A DNA stretch of 42,447 nucleotides from Bradyrhizobium sp. 164 (GTDB lineage Bacteria > Pseudomonadota > Alphaproteobacteria > Rhizobiales > Xanthobacteraceae): NCBI RefSeq assembly GCF_023073715.1, contig NZ_JADPKA010000107.1:1-42447 (forward strand). Direction: 5' to 3'. Positions within the stretch are counted from its first letter, which is position 1; each line of letters starts with the position of its first letter. This document shows positions 10,046-18,945 of this stretch, in pieces. Made by a program: the position numbers and the translations under genes. Under the pieces are notes generated by a model. That model saw only the letters and a list, made by a program, of their open reading frames with translations, was not told the DNA's origin and searched no databases.

Positions 10046-12775
10046 TTGGCTGACGACGATAACAAGCCCGGCAACCAGCCGGCGCAACCCTCGGACATTC
10101 GCCCCGTCTCCATCCTCGACGAGATGAAGAAGTCCTACCTCGATTACGCCATGAGCGTGATCGTGTCGCGCGCGCTGCCCGACGCGCGCGACGGCCTGAA
10201 GCCGGTGCATCGCCGCATCCTGTTCTCGATGAACGAGGAAGGCTATACGCCGGACAAGAAGCACAAGAAGTCGGCCGGTATCGTCGGCGACGTCATGGGC
10301 CAATACCATCCGCATGGTGACCAGGCGATCTACGACGCGCTGGTGCGCATGGCGCAGCCTTTTTCGATGCGCGAATTGCTGGTGGACGGGCAGGGCAATT
10401 TCGGCTCGGTCGACGGCGATCCGCCAGCGGCGATGCGCTACACCGAGTCGCGCCTAACCAAGATCGCGCTGAAGCTGCTCGACGACATCGACAACGAGAC
10501 CGTCGACTTTCAGGACAATTACGACGGCTCGAGCAAAGAACCGGTGGTTCTGCCGGCACGGTTCCCTAACCTGCTGGTCAACGGCGCCGGCGGCATCGCC
10601 GTCGGCATGGCCACCAACATTCCGCCGCACAATCTCGGCGAGGTCATCGACGCCTGCCTAGCGTTGATCGACAATCCTTCGCTGACCATCGACGAGCTCA
10701 ACAACATCATCCCGGGCCCGGACTTTCCGACCGGCGGCATCATTCTCGGCCGCCAGGGCATCCGCAGCGCCTACCATCTCGGCCGTGGCTCCATCGTGAT
10801 GCGTGGCAAGGTCGCCTTCGAGACGATCCGGAAGGAGCGCGAGGCGATCGTCATCACCGAGATCCCGTATCAGGTGAATAAGGCGACGATGGTCGAGCGC
10901 ATCGCCGAGCTCTACAAGGAAAAGAAGATCGAGGGCATCTCCGACCTGCGCGACGAGTCCGACCGCGATGGCTACCGCGTCGTCGTCGAGCTCAAGCGTG
11001 ATGCCATGCCCGACGTGGTGCTGAATCAGCTCTACAAGTTCACGCCGCTCCAGACCAGCTTCGGCGTCAACGCCGTCGCGCTCGATTCCGGCCGTCCGCA
11101 GACGATGAACCTGAAGGACATGCTGACGATCTTCGTCGGCTTCCGGGAGCAGGTCGTCACGCGCCGGACCAAGTACAAGCTGCGCAAGGCGCGCGAGCGC
11201 GCGCATGAGCAGGTCGGCCTCGCCATCGCGGTCGCCAACATCGACGAGATCATCAAGGTGATCCGCACCTCGCCGACGCCAGCGGCTGCGCGCGACACCC
11301 TGATGACGCGGGACTGGCCGGCGCGCGACGTCGAGGACATCATTACGCTGATCGACGATCCGCGCCACCGCATCAACGAGGACGGCACCATCCGCCTGTC
11401 GCTGGATCAGGCCAAGGCCATTCTGGAATTGCGTCTGGCGCGGCTCACTGCGCTTGGCCGCGACGAGATCGGCGACGAGCTGTCAAAACTCGCCGGCGAG
11501 ATCGGCGACTATCTCGAGATCCTGCGCTCGCGCGCCCGTATCCTCGACATCATCAGGACCGAGCTCGCCGAGGTGAAGGCCGAGTTCGCCACGCCGCGCC
11601 GCACCGTGATCATGGAGCAGGAAGGCGAGGTCGAGGACGAGGACCTGATCCAGCGCGAGGACATGGTCGTCACCGTCTCCCACGCCGGCTACGTCAAGCG
11701 CGTGCCGCTGTCGGCCTACCGGGCGCAGCGCCGCGGCGGCAAGGGCCGTGCCGGCATGCAGACCCGCGACGAGGATTTCGTCAGCCGCCTGTTCGTCGCC
11801 TCTACGCACACGCCGGTGCTGTTCTTCTCCTCACGCGGCCAGGTCTACAAGGAAAAGGTCTGGCGCCTGCCGATGGCTGCGCCGAACGCGCGCGGCAAGG
11901 CGCTGATCAACATCCTGCCATTGGAGCAGGGCGAGCGCATCACCACCATTATGCCGCTGCCCGAGGATGAATCGACCTGGGGCAATCTCGACGTGATGTT
12001 CGCCACCACAGGCGGCAACGTGCGGCGCAACAAGCTGTCCGACTTCGTCGATGTCCGCCGCTCCGGCATCATCGCCATGAAGCTCGACGACAACGAGGCG
12101 ATCGTCGACGTGCAGATCTGCACTGAGCGCGACGACGTGCTGCTGACCGCCGCTGGCGGCCAGTGCATCCGTTTTCCCGTCACCGATGTGCGCGTGTTCA
12201 CCGGGCGCACCTCGATGGGCGTGCGCGGTATTGCGCTTGGTGAGGGCGACAAGGTGATTTCGCTGGCGATCCTGCGCCATGTCGAGACCACATCGGACGA
12301 GCGCTCGGCGTACCTGAAGATGCGCCGTGCGGTCGCCGGCGAAGCCGCGACTGAGGAGACCGCCGCGGACGGAGAGGCCGAGGAGACCTCCGGCAGCTTC
12401 CAGCTTGCCCAGGAGCGTTACGCCGAGATGTCGGCGCAGGAGCAGGTCGTGCTCACCGTCTCCGTCAATGGCTATGGCAAGCGCACCTCGTCCTACGAGT
12501 ACCGCACCACGGGACGCGGCGGCAAAGGCATCGTCGCCATGAGCGTCAACAACCGCAACGGCAACTTGGTTGCGTCCTTCCCCGTGGAGGATGCCGATCA
12601 GATCATGCTGGTCACCGACAAGGGCCAACTGATCCGCTGCCCGGTCGAAGGCATCCGTATCGCCGGCCGCTCGACCCAGGGCGTGATCGTGTTCGACACC
12701 GCCGAGGACGAGCACGTCGTCTCGGTCGAGCACATCACGGAAGAGGCGGAGAGCAACGGCGCGAATGGGGAGTAA
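10046..12775 (+). CDS. gyrA: DNA gyrase subunit A
   Basis: 909 residues, starting with TTG at 10046, because the reading MADDDNKPGNQPAQPSDIRPV is the N-terminus expected in this lineage and no in-frame ATG precedes the conserved SILDEMKKSYLDYAMSV. GyrA with GyrB introduces negative supercoils. Seen: catalytic Tyr132 in AAMRYTES; the quinolone pocket HPHGDQAIYD with Gln93 at the position of E. coli Ser83 and Asp97 at that of Asp87; the GyrA box QRRGGKG at 561-567 that begins the DNA-wrapping C-terminal domain; a Glu/Ala-rich insert (about 770-785) between propeller blades. Length is normal for alphaproteobacteria. Confidence 0.98.
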   Translation: MADDDNKPGNQPAQPSDIRPVSILDEMKKSYLDYAMSVIVSRALPDARDGLKPVHRRILFSMNEEGYTPDKKHKKSAGIVGDVMGQYHPHGDQAIYDALVRMAQPFSMRELLVDGQGNFGSVDGDPPAAMRYTESRLTKIALKLLDDIDNETVDFQDNYDGSSKEPVVLPARFPNLLVNGAGGIAVGMATNIPPHNLGEVIDACLALIDNPSLTIDELNNIIPGPDFPTGGIILGRQGIRSAYHLGRGSIVMRGKVAFETIRKEREAIVITEIPYQVNKATMVERIAELYKEKKIEGISDLRDESDRDGYRVVVELKRDAMPDVVLNQLYKFTPLQTSFGVNAVALDSGRPQTMNLKDMLTIFVGFREQVVTRRTKYKLRKARERAHEQVGLAIAVANIDEIIKVIRTSPTPAAARDTLMTRDWPARDVEDIITLIDDPRHRINEDGTIRLSLDQAKAILELRLARLTALGRDEIGDELSKLAGEIGDYLEILRSRARILDIIRTELAEVKAEFATPRRTVIMEQEGEVEDEDLIQREDMVVTVSHAGYVKRVPLSAYRAQRRGGKGRAGMQTRDEDFVSRLFVASTHTPVLFFSSRGQVYKEKVWRLPMAAPNARGKALINILPLEQGERITTIMPLPEDESTWGNLDVMFATTGGNVRRNKLSDFVDVRRSGIIAMKLDDNEAIVDVQICTERDDVLLTAAGGQCIRFPVTDVRVFTGRTSMGVRGIALGEGDKVISLAILRHVETTSDERSAYLKMRRAVAGEAATEETAADGEAEETSGSFQLAQERYAEMSAQEQVVLTVSVNGYGKRTSSYEYRTTGRGGKGIVAMSVNNRNGNLVASFPVEDADQIMLVTDKGQLIRCPVEGIRIAGRSTQGVIVFDTAEDEHVVSVEHITEEAESNGANGE

Positions 12776-12904
12776 CGTGTAGCGCAGATGGAGCAGGAAG
12801 TCGGTGCCAAGCGCCGGCCAAAGGCACAATCCGGGACCGCATGTTGCCGAACGTTCGGAATCGCGGATTACGCTTGCACTCCATCCGGACTGCGCATTTG
12901 CGCG

Positions 12905-14815
12905 CTAAATCTCCAGCTCGGTCCCGAACTCCACCACCTGCTTGGTCGGCACGCCGAAGAACGCGGCCGAGCGTTCGGCATTGCGCTGGAGGAAAGCGAA
13001 CACGCTTTCGCGCCAGACCCACATGCCCGGCACGTCCTCGCGCGGGATGATGGTCTCGCGGCCGACATAGTAGGTGACGTCGGAGAGATCGATGCCGGGC
13101 AGCTTGCCGAGGCGCCCGACGAACCCCAATCCTTCATAGATCGTCGGGTTCTGCATGAAGCCGTAATGCAGGATCACGCGGGTGATGCCGGGAATGATCT
13201 CGATCACCTCGGCCCGTTCTTGGTCGGGAATGTGCGGGGACTCCTCGATCAGCACGGTGACGAGCAGCACGCGTTCGTGCAGCACGCGGTTGTGCTTGAC
13301 GAACTGGGTCAGCGCCAGCGGCACGCCGCGCGGCGCGGAGGCCAGGAACACGGCAGTCCCCGGCAGCCTGGCGCGGCATTTGTTGACCGCGGTCTCGATC
13401 AGGTCTTCCTCCGGCTGGCGCAGCTTCGCCCGCGCCGCCTCGACCAGCTTCACGCCGGCGCGCCAGGTCAGCATCAGGAAGGCGACGAGGCCGGCGAGCA
13501 GCAGGGGAAACCAGCCGCCCTCGAACAGCTTGATCGAATTGGCGGAGAAGAAGATCACGTCGATCACGAAGAAGGTGCCGTTCACGGCCACCACGAGCCA
13601 GGGCGAATATCCCCATTGGATCGCCACCAGGGCCGCGAGCAGCGTGGTGATTGCCATCAGCAGCGACACCGCGATGCCGTAGGCGCCGGCGAGCGCGTCC
13701 GACGTCCCGAAGCTCAGGACCGCTCCCAACGTTGCGGCGGCCAGCAGCCAGTTCACCAGCGGCACGTAGATCTGGCCGATCGCAGCGCTCGTGGTGTGGC
13801 GGATCAGCATGCGCGGCAGGAAGCCGAGCTGGATCGACTGCTGGGTCAGCGAGAACACGCCGGAGATGATCGCCTGCGAGGCGATCACGGTCGCAACCGC
13901 GGAGAAGGCCACCAGCGGATAGTGCAGGGCGTCGGGGCAGAGCTGGAAAAACGGATTCTCGATCATGGCGGGATCGGTGATCAGGAGCGCGGCCTGACCG
14001 AAATAGTTCAGCACCAGCGCGGGCAGGCAGATTGCGAACCAGGCGAGCCGGATCGGGAAGCGGCCGAAATGCCCCATGTCGGCGTACATGGCTTCGCCCC
14101 CGGTCACCGCGAGGAAAGCGGCGCCGAGGATTCCGAAGGAGATATGGAAATCCTGGTGGATCAGGAAGTCGAAGGCATAGAGCGGGCTCAGCGCCGCCAG
14201 CACCGCCGGCGCGTTGACAATGCCGTGGATGCCAAGCGCGGCAAGCACGACGAACCAGGCCAGCATCACCGGGCCGAAGATGCGGCCGATGAAGCCGGTG
14301 CCCTGCTTCTGCATCATGAACAGGCCGATCAGGATCGCGATGGTGACGGGCACGACGACGGGCGCAAGCGAGGGGGCGTCGACCTTGAGGCCTTCGATGG
14401 CGCTGAGCACGGAGATCGCGGAGGTGATCGCGCCGTCGCCATAGAGCAGGGCGGCGCCGACGAGGCCGACGACCAGCAGATGCGCCCGCCAGGTGCCAGG
14501 CTGGGCATTGCGGGCGTGCAGCAGCGCTAGCAGCGCGACGATCCCGCCTTCGCCGCGATTGTCCGCGCGCAGGATCAACAACGCATATTTGAGCGAGATG
14601 ATGAGCAGCAGTGCCCAGAGGATCAGTGAGGCAACCCCCAGGACAGCATCGTGGCTTAACGTGCCGCCATGGGCAGCCGCCTTGGCGGCTTCCTTCAGGG
14701 CGTAGAGGGGACTGGTGCCGATATCGCCATAGACCACCCCAAGGGCGCCCATGGTCATAGCAAGCGGCAGCGGATCGGGATGATGGCCGGAAGCGACTGC
14801 GGGCGTACTGGACAA
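12905..14815 (-). CDS. kup: Low-affinity potassium transporter Kup
   Basis: 636 residues. It begins with TTG at 14815, eight bases after GGGGG, giving MSSTPAVASG; the next ATG codons lie only just before the first membrane segment. Kup carries K+ into the cytoplasm with protons. Seen: the signature GALGVVYGDIGTSPLYAL at residues 23-40, about 12 hydrophobic segments up to residue 450, the GGEAMYADMGHFG motif in the pore region, and a C-terminal cytoplasmic domain. Long frames on both other registers (580 and 620 codons) are shadows caused by high GC. It converges with gyrA. Confidence 0.97.
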   Translation of the reverse strand: MSSTPAVASGHHPDPLPLAMTMGALGVVYGDIGTSPLYALKEAAKAAAHGGTLSHDAVLGVASLILWALLLIISLKYALLILRADNRGEGGIVALLALLHARNAQPGTWRAHLLVVGLVGAALLYGDGAITSAISVLSAIEGLKVDAPSLAPVVVPVTIAILIGLFMMQKQGTGFIGRIFGPVMLAWFVVLAALGIHGIVNAPAVLAALSPLYAFDFLIHQDFHISFGILGAAFLAVTGGEAMYADMGHFGRFPIRLAWFAICLPALVLNYFGQAALLITDPAMIENPFFQLCPDALHYPLVAFSAVATVIASQAIISGVFSLTQQSIQLGFLPRMLIRHTTSAAIGQIYVPLVNWLLAAATLGAVLSFGTSDALAGAYGIAVSLLMAITTLLAALVAIQWGYSPWLVVAVNGTFFVIDVIFFSANSIKLFEGGWFPLLLAGLVAFLMLTWRAGVKLVEAARAKLRQPEEDLIETAVNKCRARLPGTAVFLASAPRGVPLALTQFVKHNRVLHERVLLVTVLIEESPHIPDQERAEVIEIIPGITRVILHYGFMQNPTIYEGLGFVGRLGKLPGIDLSDVTYYVGRETIIPREDVPGMWVWRESVFAFLQRNAERSAAFFGVPTKQVVEFGTELEI

Positions 14816-14937
14816 TGGCGACCCCCGATGGGAATCGCGCCCGACGGATCATTCCGGCGGGCGCGAGCATCACGCAGTCTGCGACGAGACGTCGCAAATA
14901 TCCATGGGGTTTGTATTGGGTCGGTCTATAGCGGGCT

Positions 14938-15040
14938 AGCGCATGATCCCGAAAAGTGCCCAGCGGTTTTTCGAAAAGATCATGCTCAAACAACAACCTA
15001 ACGCGCGATGACGATTCATCCTGATCTCATCGCGCTTTGG
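14938..15040. repeat. Two-hairpin dispersed repeat (GCATGATC type)
   Basis: GCATGATC (14941-14948) faces GATCATGC (14978-14985), and GCGCGATGA (15003-15011) faces TCATCGCGC (15027-15035). The arrangement and text (ATGATC..GAAAAGTG...TTTTTCGAAAAGATCATGCTCAAAC then GCGCGATGACGATTCATCCTGATC) match a palindromic element that I recognise as common between genes in Bradyrhizobium and related genera. It lies between kup and the small secreted protein gene. Confidence 0.7.
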
Positions 15041-15064
15041 CTGACGTGAAACTGACAGGTCCGA

Positions 15065-15322
15065 CTAAGGGGTCCGATCGGCGGTCACGAGGCGTGCCTC
15101 ACGGACATTGGCCTTGGTGCCGGCGCGGCGCAGGCACGAGGCTTCGAAGTTCGGCCAGGCCTGCTGCGAGCAGTCCTTGCCGATGCTGCGGATGTCGAGC
15201 CGGTCGCTCTTGGCCAGCGGCTGCGGCACGCTGGCTTCGACGGTCGGGGCGAAGCCGGGCAGCAGGGTGAGGGCGGCGGCAGCACATGCTGAGATGGCGA
15301 TCGCCGAAAGAGCCTTGATCAT
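15065..15322 (-). CDS. Small secreted protein with two cysteines
   Basis: 85 residues from ATG 15322. Signal peptide about 1-29 (AIAISACAAAALTLLPGF). The mature part has a Cys pair within CSQQAWPNFEASCLRR, which could form a disulfide, followed by a basic stretch. I recall this short motif in many small Bradyrhizobium exported proteins, but no function is known to me. Monocistronic. Confidence 0.7.
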   Translation of the reverse strand: MIKALSAIAISACAAAALTLLPGFAPTVEASVPQPLAKSDRLDIRSIGKDCSQQAWPNFEASCLRRAGTKANVREARLVTADRTP

Positions 15323-15569
15323 TGACAGTCCCCTGTGATGCGGCCGCTGCGCCTTGTGTGCGGCCCGTCATTCGTTGGCTAGATTGGTAACCATGGCCAG
15401 TTTCCAGACGTCTTCGCCGGAGCGGGAAATGGTTTCGTTGATGCGCCCTTTGTTTCGTGGCCGCCCCCAGGACGAAACAATTCGAGGGATTTCGACATGG
15501 TTTTGCGGAAAAAACGGCAGGGAACCCGCCCGACTTGCCGCCCCGGGCCGGGCGCGGTAGGAGGAGGCC

Positions 15570-16064
15570 ATGCCGCGCATCGCCTTCTATCCCGGTTCCT
15601 TCGACCCCATCACCAACGGCCATCTGGACGTGGTCAGGCACAGCGTGTCGCTGTGCGACAGGCTGGTTGTCGCAATTGGAGTCCACCCCGGCAAGAAGCC
15701 GCTGTTCTCGACCGAGGAGCGGCTGAAGATGCTGCACGACGTCTGCGGGCCGGTGGCGGCCCAGGCCGGTTGCGTGCTCGAAGCCGTGACCTTTGACGAT
15801 CTGTCGGTCACCTCGGCGCGCAAGCACGGCGCGACCATCATGATCCGGGGCCTGCGCGACGGCAGCGACCTCGATTACGAGATGCAGCTTGCCGGCATGA
15901 ACGAGGCCATGGCGCCGGAGGTGCATACGGTGTTCCTGCCGGCCTCTCCCATGGTTCGCCCGATCACCGCCACTTTGGTGCGCCAGATCGCCGGTATGGG
16001 CGGAGACGTTTCGGCCTTCGTCCCGCCGCTCGTAGCAAGCCTGCTCAAGGCAAAATTCGCCTGA
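15570..16064 (+). CDS. coaD: Phosphopantetheine adenylyltransferase
   Basis: 164 residues. ATG 15570 follows AGGAGGAG four bases upstream. The enzyme transfers AMP from ATP to 4'-phosphopantetheine, giving dephospho-CoA, the penultimate step of coenzyme A synthesis. Seen: YPGSFDPITNGHLDVV at 7-22 with the (T/N)xGH nucleotide-binding motif, the Lys-bearing PGKKPLFSTEERL loop, RGLRDGSDLDYEMQLAGMN at 91-109 and the ISSTxVR-type segment as PITATLVRQIAGMGG. Length is normal. It is the first gene of a plus-strand series with two prolyl isomerases and queA. Confidence 0.97.
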   Translation: MPRIAFYPGSFDPITNGHLDVVRHSVSLCDRLVVAIGVHPGKKPLFSTEERLKMLHDVCGPVAAQAGCVLEAVTFDDLSVTSARKHGATIMIRGLRDGSDLDYEMQLAGMNEAMAPEVHTVFLPASPMVRPITATLVRQIAGMGGDVSAFVPPLVASLLKAKFA

Positions 16065-16102
16065 TAACCGCGCGCTTCTTCCTCATCTGATCCGGAGTTG
16101 TC

Positions 16103-16666
16103 ATGATCCGAATTCTCGCAGTTCTTGCCGCGCTCGTGTTCGCGGCGCCGGCGGTGGCGCAGCAATTGCCGGCGAACCTCGACAAGGCCAACGCCATCGT
16201 CATCGACAGCACCAAGGGCCGCATCGTCATCAAGCTCAGGACCGACATCGCGCCCCAGCATGCCGAGCGCATCAAGCAGCTCGCACGTGAAGGCTTCTAC
16301 AACAACGTGCCGTTTCATCGGGTGATGGACGGCTTCATGGCGCAGACCGGCGACGGCCAGAATGGCAACGGGACCGGCGGGTCGAAATATCCGAACCTGA
16401 AGCAGGAATTCTCGAAGGTGCATTTTGCGCGCGGCATCGTCGGGATGGCGCGGCGCGGCGACAGCGTCGACAGCGCCAACTCGCAATTCTTCATCATGTT
16501 CGCCGACGGTGGCAGTCTTGATAACCAGTACACGGTGATCGGCGAGGTCGTGCAGGGCATGGAGGTCGTCGACAAGCTGAAGAAGGCACCGCCCGGCTCG
16601 CCGAGCGGCACCGTCAGCGATCCCGACAAGATGGTGAAGGTGCAGGTCGCATCCGACATCAAATAG
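16103..16666 (+). CDS. Periplasmic cyclophilin-type peptidyl-prolyl isomerase
   Basis: 187 residues, GGAG upstream. Signal peptide 1-20 (ending AVAQ), so the enzyme is exported. Cyclophilin motifs: FHRVMDGFMAQTGDGQNGNGTGG with catalytic Arg, FARGIVGMARRGDSVDSANSQFFI, and LDNQYTVIGEVVQGMEVVDKL. It catalyses cis-trans isomerisation of X-Pro bonds. Its cytoplasmic relative is two genes downstream and the three genes are closely spaced (9 bases; then a 4-base overlap), so they are probably one operon. Confidence 0.93.
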   Translation: MIRILAVLAALVFAAPAVAQQLPANLDKANAIVIDSTKGRIVIKLRTDIAPQHAERIKQLAREGFYNNVPFHRVMDGFMAQTGDGQNGNGTGGSKYPNLKQEFSKVHFARGIVGMARRGDSVDSANSQFFIMFADGGSLDNQYTVIGEVVQGMEVVDKLKKAPPGSPSGTVSDPDKMVKVQVASDIK

Positions 16667-16675
16667 GAGAGGCCG

Positions 16676-17086
16676 ATGGCGCGCCGCGGTGGCAAGCTCC
16701 TGCTGGTTGCCGCGATGCTGCAGCTCGGCATTCCCAGTGCGGCCGCCGCGGATGCGCAGGTCAACACCATCCAGGACGTTTTCCGGCATCTGCGCACCTG
16801 CTGGAAGCCGCCACCGCCGGCCAAGGCGCGCCCACTCGACATCACCGTCGTCGTGAGCTTTAACCGGGCCGGAAACATTCTGGGCCATCCGAGGATTACC
16901 TATGAATCCGCGGAAGCCTCCGACGATGACCGGCTGCAATACCGGATCGCGGTGATGGAAGCGTTGCAACGCTGCACGCCGATGCCATTTACCGATGCAA
17001 TGGCCGGCGCCGCCGCAGGGCGTCCATTCGCAATCCAGTTCCGCAGCCGGAAGACTTCACCCCCAACGCAAGAGAGACGAGCATGA
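16676..17086 (+). CDS. Exported protein with TonB/TolA C-terminal-like fold
   Basis: 136 residues, AGGAGAGG just before ATG 16676. Signal peptide about 1-25 (ending AAAA). The pattern RTCWKPP...LDITVVVSFNRAGNILGHPRITYES...ALQRCTPMPF...GRPFAIQFRSR is that of TolA/TonB C-terminal domains (W-x-PP, two Cys that can pair, G-x-(I/V) turn, closing F-x-IxF strand) without the Pro-rich span or the N-terminal helix. The stop overlaps the next start (ATGA at 17083-17086). A periplasmic role beside a prolyl isomerase is likely, but the partner is unknown. Confidence 0.7.
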   Translation: MARRGGKLLLVAAMLQLGIPSAAAADAQVNTIQDVFRHLRTCWKPPPPAKARPLDITVVVSFNRAGNILGHPRITYESAEASDDDRLQYRIAVMEALQRCTPMPFTDAMAGAAAGRPFAIQFRSRKTSPPTQERRA

Positions 17087-17547
17087 GCGTCACCGAAAAC
17101 ACCCTGATCCTCGAGACCACGCAGGGCCCCGTCACCATCGAGATGCGGCCTGATCTGGCGCCCGGCCACGTCGCGCGCATCAAGGAGCTGGTCCGCGAGG
17201 GCTTTTACGACGGCATCGTGTTCCATCGCGTGATCGACGGCTTCATGGCGCAGACCGGCTGCCCGCAGGGCACCGGCACCGGCGGCTCCGGCAAGAAGCT
17301 GAAGGCCGAGTTCAACAAGGAGCCGCATGTGCGCGGCACCGCCTCGATGGCCCGCGCCGCCAATCCCGACTCCGGCGACAGCCAATTCTTCATCTGCTTC
17401 GAGGACGCCCGCTTCCTCGATAACCAGTACACGGTGTGGGGCAAAGTCACCGAGGGCATGGAGAACGTCGACAAGATCAAGCGCGGCGAGCCGGTGCAGA
17501 ACCCCGACAAGATCGTCAAGGCGCGGATGGCCGCGGACAAGGAATAA
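17083..17547 (+). CDS. ppiB: Cytoplasmic cyclophilin-type peptidyl-prolyl isomerase
   Basis: 154 residues, no signal peptide. Start ATG overlaps the preceding stop by four bases. FHRVIDGFMAQTGCPQGTGTGG, MARAANPDSGDSQFFICF and LDNQYTVWGKVTEGMENVDKI are the cyclophilin active-site blocks. It resembles the exported enzyme two genes upstream closely enough to suggest an old duplication with gain or loss of a signal peptide. Role: general protein folding. Confidence 0.93.
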   Translation: MSVTENTLILETTQGPVTIEMRPDLAPGHVARIKELVREGFYDGIVFHRVIDGFMAQTGCPQGTGTGGSGKKLKAEFNKEPHVRGTASMARAANPDSGDSQFFICFEDARFLDNQYTVWGKVTEGMENVDKIKRGEPVQNPDKIVKARMAADKE

Positions 17548-17555
17548 GTGCTCAA

Positions 17556-17662
17556 TCCTCATCCTGAGGAGCGCGGAACGCGCGTCTCGAAGGATGAAGG
17601 CCGCTGCTGCAGTTTGGCCTTCATGGTTCGAGACGGCGCTACGCGCCTCCTCACCATGAGGG
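17556..17662. repeat. Long palindromic repeat, family B copy 1
   Basis: Left arm CCTCATCCTGAGGAGCGCG ... TCTCGAAGGATGAAGGCC (17556-17602) faces GGCCTTCATGGTTCGAGAC...CTCCTCACCATGAGGG (17616-17662), about 40 of 46 positions matching by eye. It lies between the prolyl isomerase and queA genes. The same element is at 26194-26293. Confidence 0.75.
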
Positions 17663-17688
17663 TCTGACTGTGCGGCGCTGAACTCGAC

Positions 17689-18762
17689 ATGCGCACCGAT
17701 CTCTTCGATTTCGACCTGCCGCCCGAGCGTATCGCGTTGCGTCCGGCGAGCCCGCGCGACTCCGCGAAGATGCTGGTCGTCGAGAATGGCGCGTTGCGCG
17801 ACCAGACCATTTCCGACCTGCCGCAATCGCTGAAGCCGGGCGATCAGCTCGTCGTCAACGACACCAAGGTGATCGCGGCGCAGCTCAAGGGCCGCCGCAT
17901 CGGCCGCGAGACCGAGCCGAAGATCGAGGCGACACTGATCAAGCGTCTCGACGGCTCGCGCTGGCAGGCGCTGGTCAAGCCGGCGAAGAAGCTCACAGCC
18001 GGCGACCGCATCCGCTTCGGCAATGAAGGCAAGGTCTGCCTGCTCGGCCATCTCGACGCCGAGGTCGAGGCCAAGGGCAGCGAAGGCGAGGTGACGCTGT
18101 CGTTCTCGTTCCACGGGCCCACGCTCGACCAGGCCATTGCCGATCTCGGCAGCCCGCCGCTGCCGCCCTATATCGCCTCCAAGCGTACGCCTGATGACCA
18201 GGATCTTGCCGACTACCAGACGATGTTCGCGGCGAACGAAGGCGCCGTCGCCGCGCCGACCGCCGGGCTGCATTTTACGCCCGCGCTGGAGCAGGTGCTG
18301 CGCGAGCACGGCGTCGGCATCAACCGCGTGACGCTGCATGTCGGGGCAGGGACGTTCCTGCCGGTCAAGGTGGACGATACCGAGAGCCACAAGATGCATG
18401 CCGAGTGGGGGACGATCTCGGCCGAGACGGCGGAGCGGCTCAACACCGCGCGCAAGAACGGCGGCCGCATCATCGCCGTCGGCACCACGTCGTTGCGCCT
18501 GCTCGAGAGCGCGGCAAGCGAGGATGGCACCATTCTGCCGTTCGCGGCGGAGACCTCGATCTTCATCACCCCCGGCTATCGCTTTCGCGCGGTCGATATT
18601 TTGTTGACCAATTTCCACCTGCCGAAGTCGACGCTGTTCATGCTGGTGTCAGCGTTTGCGGGTCTGGAGACGATGAAGCGAGCCTATGCGCACGCCATCG
18701 GGAGCGGCTACCGGTTCTATTCGTATGGCGATGCGTGTTTGCTGTTCCGGGCAGAGCCCTAA
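17689..18762 (+). CDS. queA: S-adenosylmethionine:tRNA ribosyltransferase-isomerase
   Basis: 357 residues. QueA adds the ribosyl part of SAM to 7-aminomethyl-7-deazaguanine in tRNA, giving epoxyqueuosine. Seen: the N-terminal block FDFDLPPERIALRPASPRD, VVNDTKVIAAQLKGRR, KRLDGSRWQALVKPAKK, PPLPPYIASKRTPDDQD, YQTMFA, GAVAAPTAGLHFT, VTLHVGAGTFLPVK, the closing LLTNFHLPKSTLFMLVSAFAG and YRFYSYGDACLL. All intact, normal length. tgt, its partner step, is 4.6 kb downstream on the same strand, separated by four minus-strand genes. Confidence 0.97.
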   Translation: MRTDLFDFDLPPERIALRPASPRDSAKMLVVENGALRDQTISDLPQSLKPGDQLVVNDTKVIAAQLKGRRIGRETEPKIEATLIKRLDGSRWQALVKPAKKLTAGDRIRFGNEGKVCLLGHLDAEVEAKGSEGEVTLSFSFHGPTLDQAIADLGSPPLPPYIASKRTPDDQDLADYQTMFAANEGAVAAPTAGLHFTPALEQVLREHGVGINRVTLHVGAGTFLPVKVDDTESHKMHAEWGTISAETAERLNTARKNGGRIIAVGTTSLRLLESAASEDGTILPFAAETSIFITPGYRFRAVDILLTNFHLPKSTLFMLVSAFAGLETMKRAYAHAIGSGYRFYSYGDACLLFRAEP

Positions 18763-18769
18763 GACGGAT

Positions 18770-18825
18770 GAGCGAAGCGAAATCCGGGATTCCTGCCTTG
18801 CGGCTTCCCGCATTTCGCTGCGCTC
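18770..18825. repeat. Palindrome (GAGCGAAGCGAAATCCGGG)
   Basis: GAGCGAAGCGAAATCCGGG (18770-18788) faces CCCGCATTTCGCTGCGCTC (18807-18825), 17 of 19 pairs. It begins eight bases after the queA stop, so may also stabilise or end the queA transcript. Its AGCGAAGCGA core is the same style as the neighbouring repeat. Confidence 0.55.
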
Positions 18826-18845
18826 TTGCGGGCTACAACACTGCC

Positions 18846-18939
18846 CTAGGGTGGGCAAAGGCGCAGAGCGCCGTGCCCACCATCGATCTGCATAGTTGAG
18901 GTCGATTGGTGGGCACGCTTCGCTTTGCCCGCCCCTACG
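18846..18939. repeat. Palindromic element (CTAGGGTGGGCAAAG type)
   Basis: The left end CTAGGGTGGGCAAAGG faces CTTTGCCCGCCCCTACG at the right; inside, CGTGCCCACCATCGATC faces GATTGGTGGGCACG. It ends a few bases before the asd stop, between convergent queA and asd. It resembles the element at 2132-2260 in having TAGGGTGG outer arms and a CGCTTCGCT segment. Confidence 0.6.
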
Positions 18940-18945
18940 AGACCG

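Noticed and set aside
12847..12858. CCGAACGTTCGG perfect 12-bp palindrome between gyrA and kup
   Set aside because: Too short and without a U-tract; it resembles neither a terminator nor a known operator, and the GTTC spacing does not fit the SOS box.
12788..14530. 580-codon open frame on the plus strand
   Set aside because: Antisense shadow of kup: Asp/Glu/His/Gln-rich without hydrophobic pattern.
13134..14996. 620-codon open frame on the minus strand
   Set aside because: It overlaps kup in another register; it is Arg/Pro/Ala-rich with no known motif and arises from the codon bias of the real gene.
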